A stretch of 64,000 bases of DNA from Lysobacter capsici. GTDB lineage: Bacteria > Pseudomonadota > Gammaproteobacteria > Xanthomonadales > Xanthomonadaceae. How positions within the stretch are numbered: position 1 is the first letter of the stretch; each line of letters opens with the position of its first letter. The DNA lies in contig NZ_CP076103.1 in NCBI RefSeq assembly GCF_018732085.1, positions 372,001-436,000 on the forward strand, given 5' to 3'. Below the pieces are notes generated by a model. The model saw only the letters and a list, made by a program, of their open reading frames with translations. It was not told the DNA's origin and searched no databases. Shown piece after piece: positions 54,364-63,114 of the stretch. The position numbers and the translations under genes are program-made.

Positions 54364-54810
54364 ATGAAATCACTTGCGATCGGCATGGATGGCGACATCC
54401 GGGCCGCCGGTTTTTCAATCGGCAGCGAAACAAGGCTGTCGCAGTTGCCCGATTGCTTCGTGATCGGCGAAAAAACCCAATGCTCGGTTTTGGGCGAGCC
54501 GGTGCCCACCCAGTTCGCGGTGGCCCGGATAGAGTCGGCGGAAGGCGCGGTCAACGTGCAGTTGCGATTCGAACAGGGCGTGTTGGTTTCGAGTTTCATA
54601 ACCGTGGATGAAATAGACGGCCGCCATGAAACGGCCGACGAGTTCTATCGCAGCGTCGGCGAGCGAGAAGTTCGCTACGGCCACTGGCTCAAACGCCATA
54701 TCGAGTTTGCAATCGATCAGTTCAAAGGCGGACGCCTGGGCGTGGCGAAAGACAAAAGCGAGAACGTTTTCGTCTACCTGCATAACAAGAACAACCGCTG
54801 GGCGAAATAG
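54364..54810 (+). CDS. Hypothetical protein, lower GC
   Basis: 148 residues; starts MKSLAIGMDGDIRAAGFSIG and ends HNKNNRWAK. Beta-rich, no signal peptide. Visibly lower GC and more varied codons than neighbours (for example ATA and AAA codons), which may mean recent gain. No family recognised. It follows the PlsC-like gene by 36 bp but need not be in its operon. Confidence 0.6.
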   Translation: MKSLAIGMDGDIRAAGFSIGSETRLSQLPDCFVIGEKTQCSVLGEPVPTQFAVARIESAEGAVNVQLRFEQGVLVSSFITVDEIDGRHETADEFYRSVGEREVRYGHWLKRHIEFAIDQFKGGRLGVAKDKSENVFVYLHNKNNRWAK

Positions 54811-55018
54811 TCTGCGGCAGGCCCGGACCGACGCGGTCTTTGCGCGGTTTCATGGCTTGCGTCGAACCGTGCGAAGGTTCGGCGCGGCCAGCGCGAGGGT
54901 GGTTGGATCTGTCTGGAATACCCGCGGCCGCCAACAGGCTGGCGACGGGGTGCCGACGCCGCGCGTGGATCTTGTTTGCGAGCCCGCTGAAGCCGGCTCT
55001 TTGAGATTTGTAGGCGGC

Positions 55019-55723
55019 TTACTCGGAAACCCGCCGCCGCGGCCGTCGTCGCGTGGCCGCGGGCGGTTCGTCCGGTTCGCTGTTTTCCAATTGCTCGCGC
55101 AGATCGTGCAGGGTAGTGACGATGTGCTCGGACAACAGCCGGCTCACCCGCGCCGCGTCGCGCGCGAGCCAGGCCTCGAGGATGGCGCGGTGTTCGCTGG
55201 CCGCGCGCGCTTCGCGCCCGGCCGGTTCCAGATGCTTGCGCACGTAGCGTTCGGCCAGCACCTGCAGGCGTTCGACCAGTTGCGCGGTGATGTGCTTGCC
55301 GCCCGGCCGCACCAGCGCCAGGTGAAAGCTGCGGTTGAAGCGGACGGTGGCGTGCGCGTCGGCGGTGCCGGCGTTTTCCAGCGCGGTCAGCGCCGCGCGC
55401 GCGGCTGCGCGTTCGCCCTCGTCGGCGCACAGGCTGGCGTCGGCGGCGGCCTCGGGTTCGATCTTCAGCCGCAGCGCGAACACTTCCTCGGCCTCGGTCG
55501 AGGTCAGCGCCGGCACGAAGAAACCGCGGTTGGGGTGCGAGGACAGCAAGCCCTGCTGTTCGAGCCGGCCCAGCGCCTCGCGCAGCGGAATCTTGCTGAT
55601 GCCCAGTTCCTCGGCCAGCAGTTCCTGGCGGATCGGCGCCAGCGGCGGAATCTGGGTCGACAGAATCCGTTCGCGGACCACTTCGAAGGCTTGGTCGGAC
55701 AACGAACGCGGGACGATGCTCAT
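55019..55723 (-). CDS. GntR-family regulator with FCD domain
   Basis: 234 residues: winged helix-turn-helix (about 10-70; EELGISKIPLREALGRLEQQGLL) and FCD ligand domain (about 85-215; VRFNRSFHLALVRPGGK with metal-type histidines), then a basic tail (ATRRRPRRRVSE). FCD regulators respond to small carboxylates or sugar acids and usually bind GTATAC-centred palindromes. No target gene is obvious nearby. A TAGACT -10 element lies six bases upstream of the ATG. Confidence 0.87.
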   Translation of the reverse strand: MSIVPRSLSDQAFEVVRERILSTQIPPLAPIRQELLAEELGISKIPLREALGRLEQQGLLSSHPNRGFFVPALTSTEAEEVFALRLKIEPEAAADASLCADEGERAAARAALTALENAGTADAHATVRFNRSFHLALVRPGGKHITAQLVERLQVLAERYVRKHLEPAGREARAASEHRAILEAWLARDAARVSRLLSEHIVTTLHDLREQLENSEPDEPPAATRRRPRRRVSE

Positions 55724-55729
55724 AGGGCC

Positions 55730-55735
55730 AGTCTA
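55730..55735 (-). promoter_or_regulatory. -10 element for a probably leaderless gntR transcript
   Basis: TAGACT on the minus strand ends six bases before the start codon. No Shine-Dalgarno is seen. Confidence 0.4.
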
Positions 55736-55991
55736 ACCAACCGCCGGGGGCTCGCGGGTGTGGGGTGGGGCATGCGGGCGCGAGTGCGGGTGGCTTGAAG
55801 GCGGTGCCGGAGGCGATGGTCGCAGGACGGCCTGGGCTGAGAGAAAAGCGTCGGGCCTGAAGGCCCTCCCACAGAGACCTCGTGCCTTTCGGACTCGTGG
55901 GGGGCCGGCTTTGCGAGGTTGCGGGCTTCAACGACCCCGGAGCCACTGTTCTCGCATCCCCCACATCCCCCGCATCCCCGCCGGATCGTCT

Positions 55992-56535
55992 GTAAGTCCG
56001 AAGTCTCTTGTGGGAGGGCCTTCAGGCCCGATGCTCTCGTCTCAGATCACTTCGAACCTATGCCGCGCCGGATCGAAAAGCATCGGGGCTGAAGCCCCTC
56101 CCACAGAGACTTCGTGCCTTTCGGGTCTGGAGGCACCGCCCCCCAAGTTCGCAGGCCTCGACTGGGGCTCTCGCGCTTCCACAATTCCCGCCGGTTCGCC
56201 CGTAAGCCCGAAGTCTCTTGTGGGAGGGCCTTCAGGCCCGATGCTCTCGTCTCAGATCGCTTCGAGCCTATGCCGCGTCGGATCGAACAGCGTCGGGGCT
56301 GAAGCCCCTCCCACGGAGATCTCATGCCTTCCGGACTGGCAGGCATCGCCCTCGCAGTTCGCAGGCATCGACTGGCGCTCTCGCGCTTCCATATTTCCGC
56401 CGGTTCGCCCGTAAGCCCGAAGTCTCTTGTGGGAGGGCCTTCAGGCCCGATGCTCTCGTCTCAGATCGCTTCGAGCCTATGCCGCGCCGGATCGAAAAAG
56501 CATCGGGCTGAAGCCCCTCCCACAAAAGACTTCGC
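55992..56535. repeat. Three direct repeats of ~210 bp, each with a TGTGGGAGGGCC inverted element
   Basis: AAGTCTCTTG starts at 56001, 56211 and 56420. Each unit carries an inverted pair (GTGGGAGGGCCTTCAGGCCC ... GGGGCTGAAGCCCCTCCCAC) and similar flanks, so the whole ~210-bp block was duplicated twice. Confidence 0.9.
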
Positions 56536-56750
56536 GCTTGCGATCTACCTGGCGCCGGACCAGAGCTCAACACGGATGGCGGGAGCGGACAGGGACTGAG
56601 CGAACCACGCCAATGGCGTCCGACCCGCCCTGCCGCAGCGACCGACTCATACCGATCGAGCGCCTCCAACCGTTCGTCGGCGTGTCACTTCAGGCAGGCG
56701 CGGGCACATCAAGCCACGACCTGGATCACGGAAGCGGCACTGATAAGGCA

Positions 56751-56768
56751 TATAACGTATACGTTATA
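56751..56768. promoter_or_regulatory. Perfect 18-bp palindrome TATAACGTATACGTTATA
   Basis: Stands out as an AT-rich island in GC-rich DNA about 415 bp upstream of the collagenase start. The GTATAC centre is like operators of GntR/FCD repressors, one of which is encoded ~1 kb away. Operator role is inferred. Confidence 0.5.
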
Positions 56769-57183
56769 CCGATATGCAGCTTTCCGTGTCCGCCGTATGA
56801 CACGCAGGGGGAAGGCCGCGGCAGTCGGGCGACCCATGCCTGAGGGGGCAGTCGCCGTTACCGGGATACGCACGCGCGGCCGCTCGATGGCTGGGCCGGC
56901 GCATGCCCGCGGCCGGCGCAATGGATCGTGTGCCACCGATCGCGGAACCGGACCCCGATGCCCTGCATCGCCATGCCGGCTGCGCGTTTCCGCGCCGCCC
57001 GCCGCACGCGCCCGTTCCGACGCCGGAGAGCCGCCCGCCATCCAACCGTCCGACCGCACTGCGCAGCACCCGCATCACCTGTCGTCGCACCACCCGTTAT
57101 CCCGTCACCGCGACCCCCGGCCGCCACGCCGCGCATCCGCGCGGGCGCCGCCTGGGCGTCGTCTTCCTTCAAGGAGATCGTCG

Positions 57184-59844
57184 ATGTCCTTCGCACCCAA
57201 ACCGCGGACGCGCCAAGCGCTCATGCTTGGCCTGGCCGTCAGTGTCGTGAGTTGTTTCAGTTATGCCCTGCCGTGGGCGTCCATGCTCGAATCGGTGCAG
57301 GCGCGCGTCGCCGCGCCTGCACCGCTGCAAGCGCAAGCGAGCACGCAGTCGCGCAGCGCCGTGACGGCAGCGAACTCGCAGGCCGCGTTGCCGCAATCGC
57401 GCGTCGCCGCGTCCATCGGCCTGCCGCGGCAACCCGCCACCGAGCGCCAATTGTTCGGCGAACACCAGCAGGATCGCGCGCTCGCACCGTCGCGCCGCGC
57501 GCCGCAGCAGCCGACCCTGGCCGATCGCGAAGACAGCGCCTACGACGGCGCGCAGTCGCGTCGCGATCTGCTGCGCAGGCCGTCGTTCGCGCACACCTCG
57601 GCACGCGCGAAGGCCGCCGCCTGCGACGCCAACACCTTCGGCGCGCTCAGCGGCACGGCGCTGGTCAGCGCGGTCAAGGCCGCCAGCGCCGATTGCATCA
57701 ACCAGTTGTTCAACATCAGCGGCCCGAACGCCTACGCCACGTTCCGCGAAGCGCAGATGGTCAGCATCGCCGACGCCTTCGCGACCTCGGCGCGTAGTTA
57801 CGACGGCACCAATGCCGACAGCACCCTGCAACTGGTGCTGTTCCTGCGCGCCGGCTACTACGTGCAGTACTACGACACCAGCGTCGGTACTTACGGCGCG
57901 CCGCTGCGCAACGCGATCCGTTCGGCGCTGGACGCGTTCGCCGGCAACGCGCGCTTCAGCCTGGTCAACGACGTGCATGGCGAAGTGCTGGCCGAGTTCG
58001 TCACCCTGATCGACAGCTCGGCCGAGAACGCGCGCTATCTGCCGGTGGTCAAGCGCCTGCTCGACGGCTACAACGCCAGCTACAACGCGTTCTACTGGAT
58101 GAAGGTGGCGGTCAACAACGCCTACACGATCACCTTCCGCGGCCATCAGGACGCGGCGTTCCGCGCGCTGGTGCAGTCGGACAGTTCCATCGTCGAGACC
58201 TTGTACGGGTTCGCCGACCGCAACTTCGGCCTGCTCGGCGGCGACAACGCGTACCTGGTCGCCAACGCCGGCCGCGAGCTCAGTCGCTTCCTGCAATACG
58301 ACGGCGCCTTGAAGACCTTGGCGCGGGCGCGGGTCAAAGCCTTGATCGATCGCTCGGCGGTGACCGGTCCGACCGCGCGGCTGTGGGTCGGCGTCGGCGA
58401 GATGGTCGACTACTACGATCAAGCCAATTGCGCGTACTACGGCCTGTGCGGTTTCGTCGCCCGGGTCGAAGCGGCGGCGCTGCCGATCCGCCACACCTGC
58501 AGCCCGACCCTGCGGCTGCGCGCGCAATCGATGAGCGCGGCGGAACTGGCCTCGACCTGCGCCACCGTGGCCGGGCAGGAAACCTATTTCCACAACGCGC
58601 TCGCCACCGGCGGCGTGCCGGTCAATGGCGACGGCAACGCGAGCCTGGAAATGACCGTGTTCGACAGCAGCGACGACTACGGCATCTACGCCGGCGCGAT
58701 CTACGGCATCGACACCAACAACGGCGGCATGTACCTGGAAGGCGATCCGTCGCTGCCCGGCAACCAGGCGCGTTTCATCGCCTATGAAGCCGAGTGGCTG
58801 CGTCCGCAGACCTTCGAGATCTGGAACCTCACCCACGAGTACGTCCACTACCTCGACGGCCGCTTCAACATGTGGGGCGACTTCGAAGACGCGATCAGGC
58901 AAAAGACGGTGTGGTGGATCGAAGGCTTCGCCGAGTACCTGTCCTACAGCTACCGCGGCGTCGCCAACCAAGGCGCGCAGGAAGAAGCCGCACGCGCGAC
59001 CTATGCGCTCAGCCGGGTCTACCAGAACGACTACAACAGCGGCCAGACCCTGGTCTATCGCTGGGGCTATCTGGCGGTGCGCTTCATGTTCGAGCAGCGC
59101 CACGATCAGGTGAACGCGATCCTGGCGTACTTCCGCCCCGGCAATTACACCGGCTATGCCACCTACATGGGCAGTCTGGGCAGCAGCAACGACGCGGCGT
59201 TCCGCGCCTGGCTGCCGTGCGTCGCGCAGCCCGATTCGCCGAACTGCGGCACCACGCCGAACCAGCCGCCGGTCGCGGGCTTCGGTTATGCGGCCACGGG
59301 TTTGACGGTGAACTTCAGCGACAGCTCCAGCGACGCCGACGGCCGCATCGTCTCGCGCAGCTGGAGTTTCGGCGACGGCAGCACGTCCACCGCCACCAAC
59401 CCGAGCAAGACCTACGCCAACGCTGGCAGCTACACCGTGCAGTTGACCGTCACCGACGATCGCGGCGCCAGCCACAGCCTCAGCAAGACCGTCGCGGTCA
59501 GCGCGCCGGGCCTGCCCGAATGCGTGGGCAACGATGTGCGGGTGCTCGGCAAGAACTGCGCGCGCAGCAATGTCGCGGCGAGCGCGGGCAACTACGCTTA
59601 CTTCTATCTGTACCTGCCGGCCGGCACCACGCAGTTGAGTTTCGCCAGCAGCGGCGGCAGCGGCAACGCCGACCTGTATGCGAGCATGCGCAACTGGGCG
59701 ACGCGCGAGTCGTACCAGTACCGTTCGACCAATGCCGGCAATGGCGAGTCGGTGACGATCTCGCAGCCGCAGGCCGGGTATGTGTACGTCAGCTTGTATG
59801 GCGCGAGTGCGTTCAGTGGCGTGCGGGTGACGGCGCGGTACTGA
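57184..59844 (+). CDS. M9-family collagenase with PKD and PPC domains
   Basis: 886 residues. Start at 57184 has AAGGAG seven bases upstream (57171-57176) and begins a signal sequence (GLAVSVVSCFSYALPWAS). Zinc motif H551-E552-Y-V-H555, with the third ligand Glu in WWIEGFAEYLSY near residue 581, is that of microbial collagenases; an M9 N-terminal activator region spans ~110-400. A PKD domain (about 692-775; SWSFGDGSTSTATNPSKTYA) and a pre-peptidase C-terminal domain (about 795-886) follow, both helping binding to insoluble substrate or being removed on maturation. The pro-region ~30-140 is Gln/Arg-rich. Secreted; digests collagen-like protein. Confidence 0.93.
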   Translation: MSFAPKPRTRQALMLGLAVSVVSCFSYALPWASMLESVQARVAAPAPLQAQASTQSRSAVTAANSQAALPQSRVAASIGLPRQPATERQLFGEHQQDRALAPSRRAPQQPTLADREDSAYDGAQSRRDLLRRPSFAHTSARAKAAACDANTFGALSGTALVSAVKAASADCINQLFNISGPNAYATFREAQMVSIADAFATSARSYDGTNADSTLQLVLFLRAGYYVQYYDTSVGTYGAPLRNAIRSALDAFAGNARFSLVNDVHGEVLAEFVTLIDSSAENARYLPVVKRLLDGYNASYNAFYWMKVAVNNAYTITFRGHQDAAFRALVQSDSSIVETLYGFADRNFGLLGGDNAYLVANAGRELSRFLQYDGALKTLARARVKALIDRSAVTGPTARLWVGVGEMVDYYDQANCAYYGLCGFVARVEAAALPIRHTCSPTLRLRAQSMSAAELASTCATVAGQETYFHNALATGGVPVNGDGNASLEMTVFDSSDDYGIYAGAIYGIDTNNGGMYLEGDPSLPGNQARFIAYEAEWLRPQTFEIWNLTHEYVHYLDGRFNMWGDFEDAIRQKTVWWIEGFAEYLSYSYRGVANQGAQEEAARATYALSRVYQNDYNSGQTLVYRWGYLAVRFMFEQRHDQVNAILAYFRPGNYTGYATYMGSLGSSNDAAFRAWLPCVAQPDSPNCGTTPNQPPVAGFGYAATGLTVNFSDSSSDADGRIVSRSWSFGDGSTSTATNPSKTYANAGSYTVQLTVTDDRGASHSLSKTVAVSAPGLPECVGNDVRVLGKNCARSNVAASAGNYAYFYLYLPAGTTQLSFASSGGSGNADLYASMRNWATRESYQYRSTNAGNGESVTISQPQAGYVYVSLYGASAFSGVRVTARY

Positions 59845-59860
59845 TCGGCCCTCATCCCAA

Positions 59861-59886
59861 CCCCTCTCCCGTACACGGGAGAGGGG
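59861..59886 (+). terminator. Terminator-like hairpin after the collagenase gene
   Basis: Twelve-bp stem (CCCCTCTCCCGT and its complement) with a two-base loop, 16 bp past the stop. No T-run; related to the element at 52423. Confidence 0.55.
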
Positions 59887-60057
59887 CTTCCAGAGCACTT
59901 CGGACGCCCCTGTAGGAGCGGCGTGAGCCGCGATCGCGACATCACGAATACGACGCCACCGTGGTAAAGCCGACACCGCTAGGGGCAAGAACGTCGCCGA
60001 TTCGATACAGACGTCGTTTCCGTTGTGCCGCAGATCGCCCGAAGCCACGTTTGCCCC

Positions 60058-60203
60058 TGCAGGAGCGGCGCGAGCCGCGACCGCGAAACCACAGATACGT
60101 CGTCACTTCGGTAAAACCGACAACGCCACGGGTGAAAACGACGCCACTGCGATGCAGGCGCCGTAACCGTGGTGTCGCGGTCGCGGCTCGCGCCGCTCCT
60201 ACA
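60058..60203. repeat. Inverted repeat, GTAGGAGCGGC family
   Basis: Arms TGCAGGAGCGGCGCGAGCCG and its inverse flank ~90 bp. A lone arm lies at 59911-59942. Confidence 0.85.
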
Positions 60204-60222
60204 GGGGCTGCGGACGAAATCC

Positions 60223-61176
60223 TCAGCGATCGGACTGCCCGGTCGCGTAATAATCCCCACGCACGAACAGATCCGGCTGGATCAACTCGGTGAACGCACG
60301 CGCCTGCGGCGACAGGTATTTGCCCTTGCGCACCACCACGCCGTAACTGCGCGAGGGGAAATAGTCGGCCAGCGAACGCGCCGACAGCCGCGCGCGGTCG
60401 GCGTCGGTCAGGCAGATCGCGGTGACGATGCTGATCCCCAGCCCCATCGCCACGTACTGCTTGATCACCTCCCAGCCGCCGACTTCCAGCGCGACCGTGT
60501 ACGGCACCCGGTTCTGCTGGAACACCAAGTCGACCATGCGGTAAGTCGTAAGTCGCTGCGGCGGCAAAATCAGGCCGAAGGGACTCAGATCCTGCAATGT
60601 CACTCGTTCTAGCTTCGCCAGCGGATGGTCGCGCGGCGTGATCAGCATCGGCTCGAACCGATACACCGGCGCGTAGCTCAGGTCGCCGGGCACATCCAGC
60701 ATCGACCCGACCGCCAGGTCCACCCCGTCGGAACGCAGCAAGTCCAGGCCGCCGGCGCCGGTGACGTTGTGCAGGGTCAGCCGCACCTCAGGGTGGGCCG
60801 TGCGGAAGGCTTCGACGATCTTCGGCAGCAGGTACAGGATGGTCGAACTGCCGGCGGCGACATTGAGATCGCCCGCGTCCAGGCCGCGGATGCGCTCGCG
60901 GAAGGCGCCGTCCAGCCCGTCCAGGCCCTCGACCAGCGGCCGGGCCAGTTCGTACAGCTCCTGGCCCTCGCGGGTGAGGCTCAGACGGCGGCCGCTGCGC
61001 TCAAGCAGGCGCACCCCCATTTCGCGCTCCAGCGCCTGAAGCTGAAGGGTTACCGCCGGCTGGCTCAGGTACAGCGCCTCAGCCGCACGTGAGACCGAGC
61101 CCAATCGGGCGGTCTGGCAGAACGCCCGCAGCGGCTTGAGGCGGTCGCCTTTGTAAGCAAATCGGGGACTTAGCAC
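60223..61176 (-). CDS. LysR-family regulator divergent from aceB
   Basis: 317 residues from the GTG at 61176 (another GTG at 61191 adds five codons); a longer frame upstream runs into AT-rich promoter DNA. HTH near residues 15-60 (RLGSVSRAAEALYLSQPAVTLQLQALE) and an effector domain (TLHNVTGAGGLDLLRSDGVDLAVG) with CysB/Cbl-like features. Divergent from the glyoxylate genes aceB-aceA, so probably their regulator, in the usual LysR arrangement. Confidence 0.85.
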   Translation of the reverse strand: MLSPRFAYKGDRLKPLRAFCQTARLGSVSRAAEALYLSQPAVTLQLQALEREMGVRLLERSGRRLSLTREGQELYELARPLVEGLDGLDGAFRERIRGLDAGDLNVAAGSSTILYLLPKIVEAFRTAHPEVRLTLHNVTGAGGLDLLRSDGVDLAVGSMLDVPGDLSYAPVYRFEPMLITPRDHPLAKLERVTLQDLSPFGLILPPQRLTTYRMVDLVFQQNRVPYTVALEVGGWEVIKQYVAMGLGISIVTAICLTDADRARLSARSLADYFPSRSYGVVVRKGKYLSPQARAFTELIQPDLFVRGDYYATGQSDR

Positions 61177-61208
61177 ACGCGTGGATGTCACGTGAAAGCC
61201 ATATATAA

Positions 61209-61237
61209 GTTTTCCAAATGATATGCATTGAAAAAAC
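61209..61237. promoter_or_regulatory. Candidate LysR-binding inverted repeat
   Basis: GTTTTCCAAATG, a five-base centre, and an imperfect inverse (CATTGAAAAAAC; 9 of 12 positions match), in the AT-rich gap between the LysR gene and aceB. Overlaps the candidate aceB -35. Confidence 0.4.
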
Positions 61238-61255
61238 TTGATTGTCAAATACAAC
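61228..61255 (+). promoter_or_regulatory. Candidate aceB promoter
   Basis: TTGAAA (61228-61233), 16-bp spacer, TACAAC (61250-61255); the ATG is 71 bp downstream. Confidence 0.4.
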
Positions 61256-61325
61256 ACGGCGCCGCATGGTCTGGGGCAAGGGACGCGCTCGTAGCGGGCC
61301 GCCCCATCCCCACAGGAGTCGCAGC

Positions 61326-62963
61326 ATGTCGGCAGTGATCAAGCAATGGCAGGACCCGCAACCCGAGCCGCAACGTCCGCCGGGTGACGGCATCGAGCTC
61401 ACGGCCACCTTGGCCGGACAGGAGCCGTTGCTGACCCCGGCCGCCCTGAGCTTCCTCGCCGGCCTGCACCGCCGTTTCGAACCCACCCGCCAGGCCCGGC
61501 TGGCCGCGCGCCGCGAGCGCCAGGCGTTCTTCGACGCCGGCGGCCTACCCGATTTCCGCGACGACACCGCCGCGATCCGCAATTCCGCCTGGCGCGTCGC
61601 GCCGCTGCCGGCCGCGCTGCTCGACCGCCGGGTCGAGATCACCGGTCCGACCGACCCGAAGATGGTCATCAACGCGCTGAACTCCGGCGCGAAGGTGTAC
61701 ATGGCCGATTTCGAGGACAGCACCGCGCCGACCTGGGCCAACCTGCTGACCGGCCAGCGCGCGCTGCGCGACGCCGTCGCCGGACGCCTGGACTGGACCG
61801 CGCCCGACAGCGGCAAGCACTACGCGCTCAAGCCGTTCGAACAGCAGGCGGTGCTGATGGTGCGCCCGCGCGGCTGGCACCTGGACGAGAAGCACCTGCG
61901 CGTCGACGGCGCGGCGATCTCCGCCAGCCTGTTCGACCTGGGCCTGTTCGCCTTCCACAACGCCAAGGCGCTCGCCGCCCTGGGCCGCGGCCCGTACTTC
62001 TACCTGCCCAAGCTGCAGTCGATGGAAGAGGCGGCGCTGTGGAACGAGGTGCTCGAGCACGTCGAGACCGAACTGGGCCTGGAGCCCGGGCAGATGAAGG
62101 TCACCGTGCTGATCGAGACCTTGCCGGCCGTGTTCGAGATGGACGAAATCCTGCACGCGCTGCGCAGCCGCATCGCCGGCCTCAACTGCGGCCGCTGGGA
62201 CTACGTGTTCTCGTACATCAAGACCTTCCGCGCGCACCGCGACAAGGTCCTGCCCGAACGCGGCCAGGTGACCATGACCCAGCCGTTCCTGCGCGCCTAC
62301 TCGGAACTGCTGATCCAGACCTGCCACAAGCGCGGCGCGCATGCGATGGGCGGCATGGCCGCGCAGATCCCGATCAGCGGCGACGAAGCCGCCAACGAGG
62401 CCGCGCTGGCCAAGGTCCGCGCCGACAAGTTGCGCGAAGTCACCGCCGGCCACGACGGCACCTGGGTCGCGCATCCGGCGCTGATCCCGCTGGCGATGCG
62501 CATCTTCGACGAACGCATGCCGACCCCGCACCAGCAGCACGTGCTGCGCGAGGACGTGCTGATCATCCGCGACGATCTGATCAAGCCCTCGTTCGGCACC
62601 GTCACCCGCGCCGGTTTCGAGGGCAACGTCGAAGTCTGCGTGCGCTATCTCGCCGCGTGGCTGGAAGGCAATGGCTGCGTGCCGATCCACTGGCTGATGG
62701 AAGACGCCGCCACCGCCGAGATCGCGCGCACCCAGCTGTGGCAGTGGCTGCACGCGCCGTCGCTGTTCCTCGACGACGGCACGCCGGTGGATTTCGCCCT
62801 GCTCGAACGCGCGCTGATCGGCCTGCCTAGCAAGCTCGCCGGCGACGCGAAGTTGCCGGGCAGCGGAAAGCTCGATGAAGCCATCGCCATGCTCGACGAG
62901 CTGACCCATTCCCCGACGCTGGCCGAGTTCCTGACCCTCCCGGCCTACGAACGCATCGACTGA
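61326..62963 (+). CDS. aceB: Malate synthase A
   Basis: 545 residues from the ATG at 61326, with AGGAG about 9 bp upstream. Full-length AceB-type sequence: MADFEDSTAPTWANLL (active-site acid region), MVRPRGWHLDEKHLRVDG, VTVLIETLPAVFEMDEILHAL, NCGRWDYVFSYIKTFR and the AHAMGGMAAQIPI segment. Condenses glyoxylate with acetyl-CoA to malate in the glyoxylate shunt. Followed by aceA after 151 bp containing a repeat. Confidence 0.94.
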   Translation: MSAVIKQWQDPQPEPQRPPGDGIELTATLAGQEPLLTPAALSFLAGLHRRFEPTRQARLAARRERQAFFDAGGLPDFRDDTAAIRNSAWRVAPLPAALLDRRVEITGPTDPKMVINALNSGAKVYMADFEDSTAPTWANLLTGQRALRDAVAGRLDWTAPDSGKHYALKPFEQQAVLMVRPRGWHLDEKHLRVDGAAISASLFDLGLFAFHNAKALAALGRGPYFYLPKLQSMEEAALWNEVLEHVETELGLEPGQMKVTVLIETLPAVFEMDEILHALRSRIAGLNCGRWDYVFSYIKTFRAHRDKVLPERGQVTMTQPFLRAYSELLIQTCHKRGAHAMGGMAAQIPISGDEAANEAALAKVRADKLREVTAGHDGTWVAHPALIPLAMRIFDERMPTPHQQHVLREDVLIIRDDLIKPSFGTVTRAGFEGNVEVCVRYLAAWLEGNGCVPIHWLMEDAATAEIARTQLWQWLHAPSLFLDDGTPVDFALLERALIGLPSKLAGDAKLPGSGKLDEAIAMLDELTHSPTLAEFLTLPAYERID

Positions 62964-62968
62964 CTACC

Positions 62969-63054
62969 TGTAGGAGCGGCGCAAGCCGCGACCGCGACAT
63001 CGCACATACGCGGCAAGCGTGGTTTCGCGGTCGCGGCTCGCGCCGCTCCTACAG
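62969..63054. repeat. Inverted repeat, GTAGGAGCGGC family, between aceB and aceA
   Basis: Arms TGTAGGAGCGGCGCAAGCCG and its inverse around ~25 bp, starting six bases after the aceB stop. In an mRNA spanning both genes it would form a stable stem. Confidence 0.9.
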
Positions 63055-63114
63055 TCGGAAACGATCCATACGACATCCCACGTCACAACGACCCAAACGC
63101 AAGGAATCGAAGTC

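Larger units (their letters stand above)
55724..57183. other. 1460-bp gene-free stretch before the collagenase
   Basis: Holds a half-copy of the TGTGGGAGGGCC repeat (55841-55882), a three-copy ~210-bp direct repeat (to about 56535), a perfect 18-bp palindrome (56751-56768) and the collagenase ribosome site. An in-frame open stretch upstream of the collagenase start (from 56797) lacks features of a coding region. Confidence 0.6.
59845..60222. other. 378-bp convergent gap with repeats
   Basis: Between collagenase and the LysR gene. Contains the hairpin 59861-59886, a single-arm repeat at 59911-59942 and a full pair at 60058-60203. No gene. Confidence 0.7.

Noticed and set aside
55992..56535. 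Second possible CRISPR or attachment array
   Set aside because: Long ~210-bp units with palindromes, not short direct repeats with spacers.
56797..57183. N-terminal extension of the collagenase upstream of 57184
   Set aside because: The frame is open but Arg/Pro-rich by chance; the ideal ribosome site and signal peptide start at 57184.
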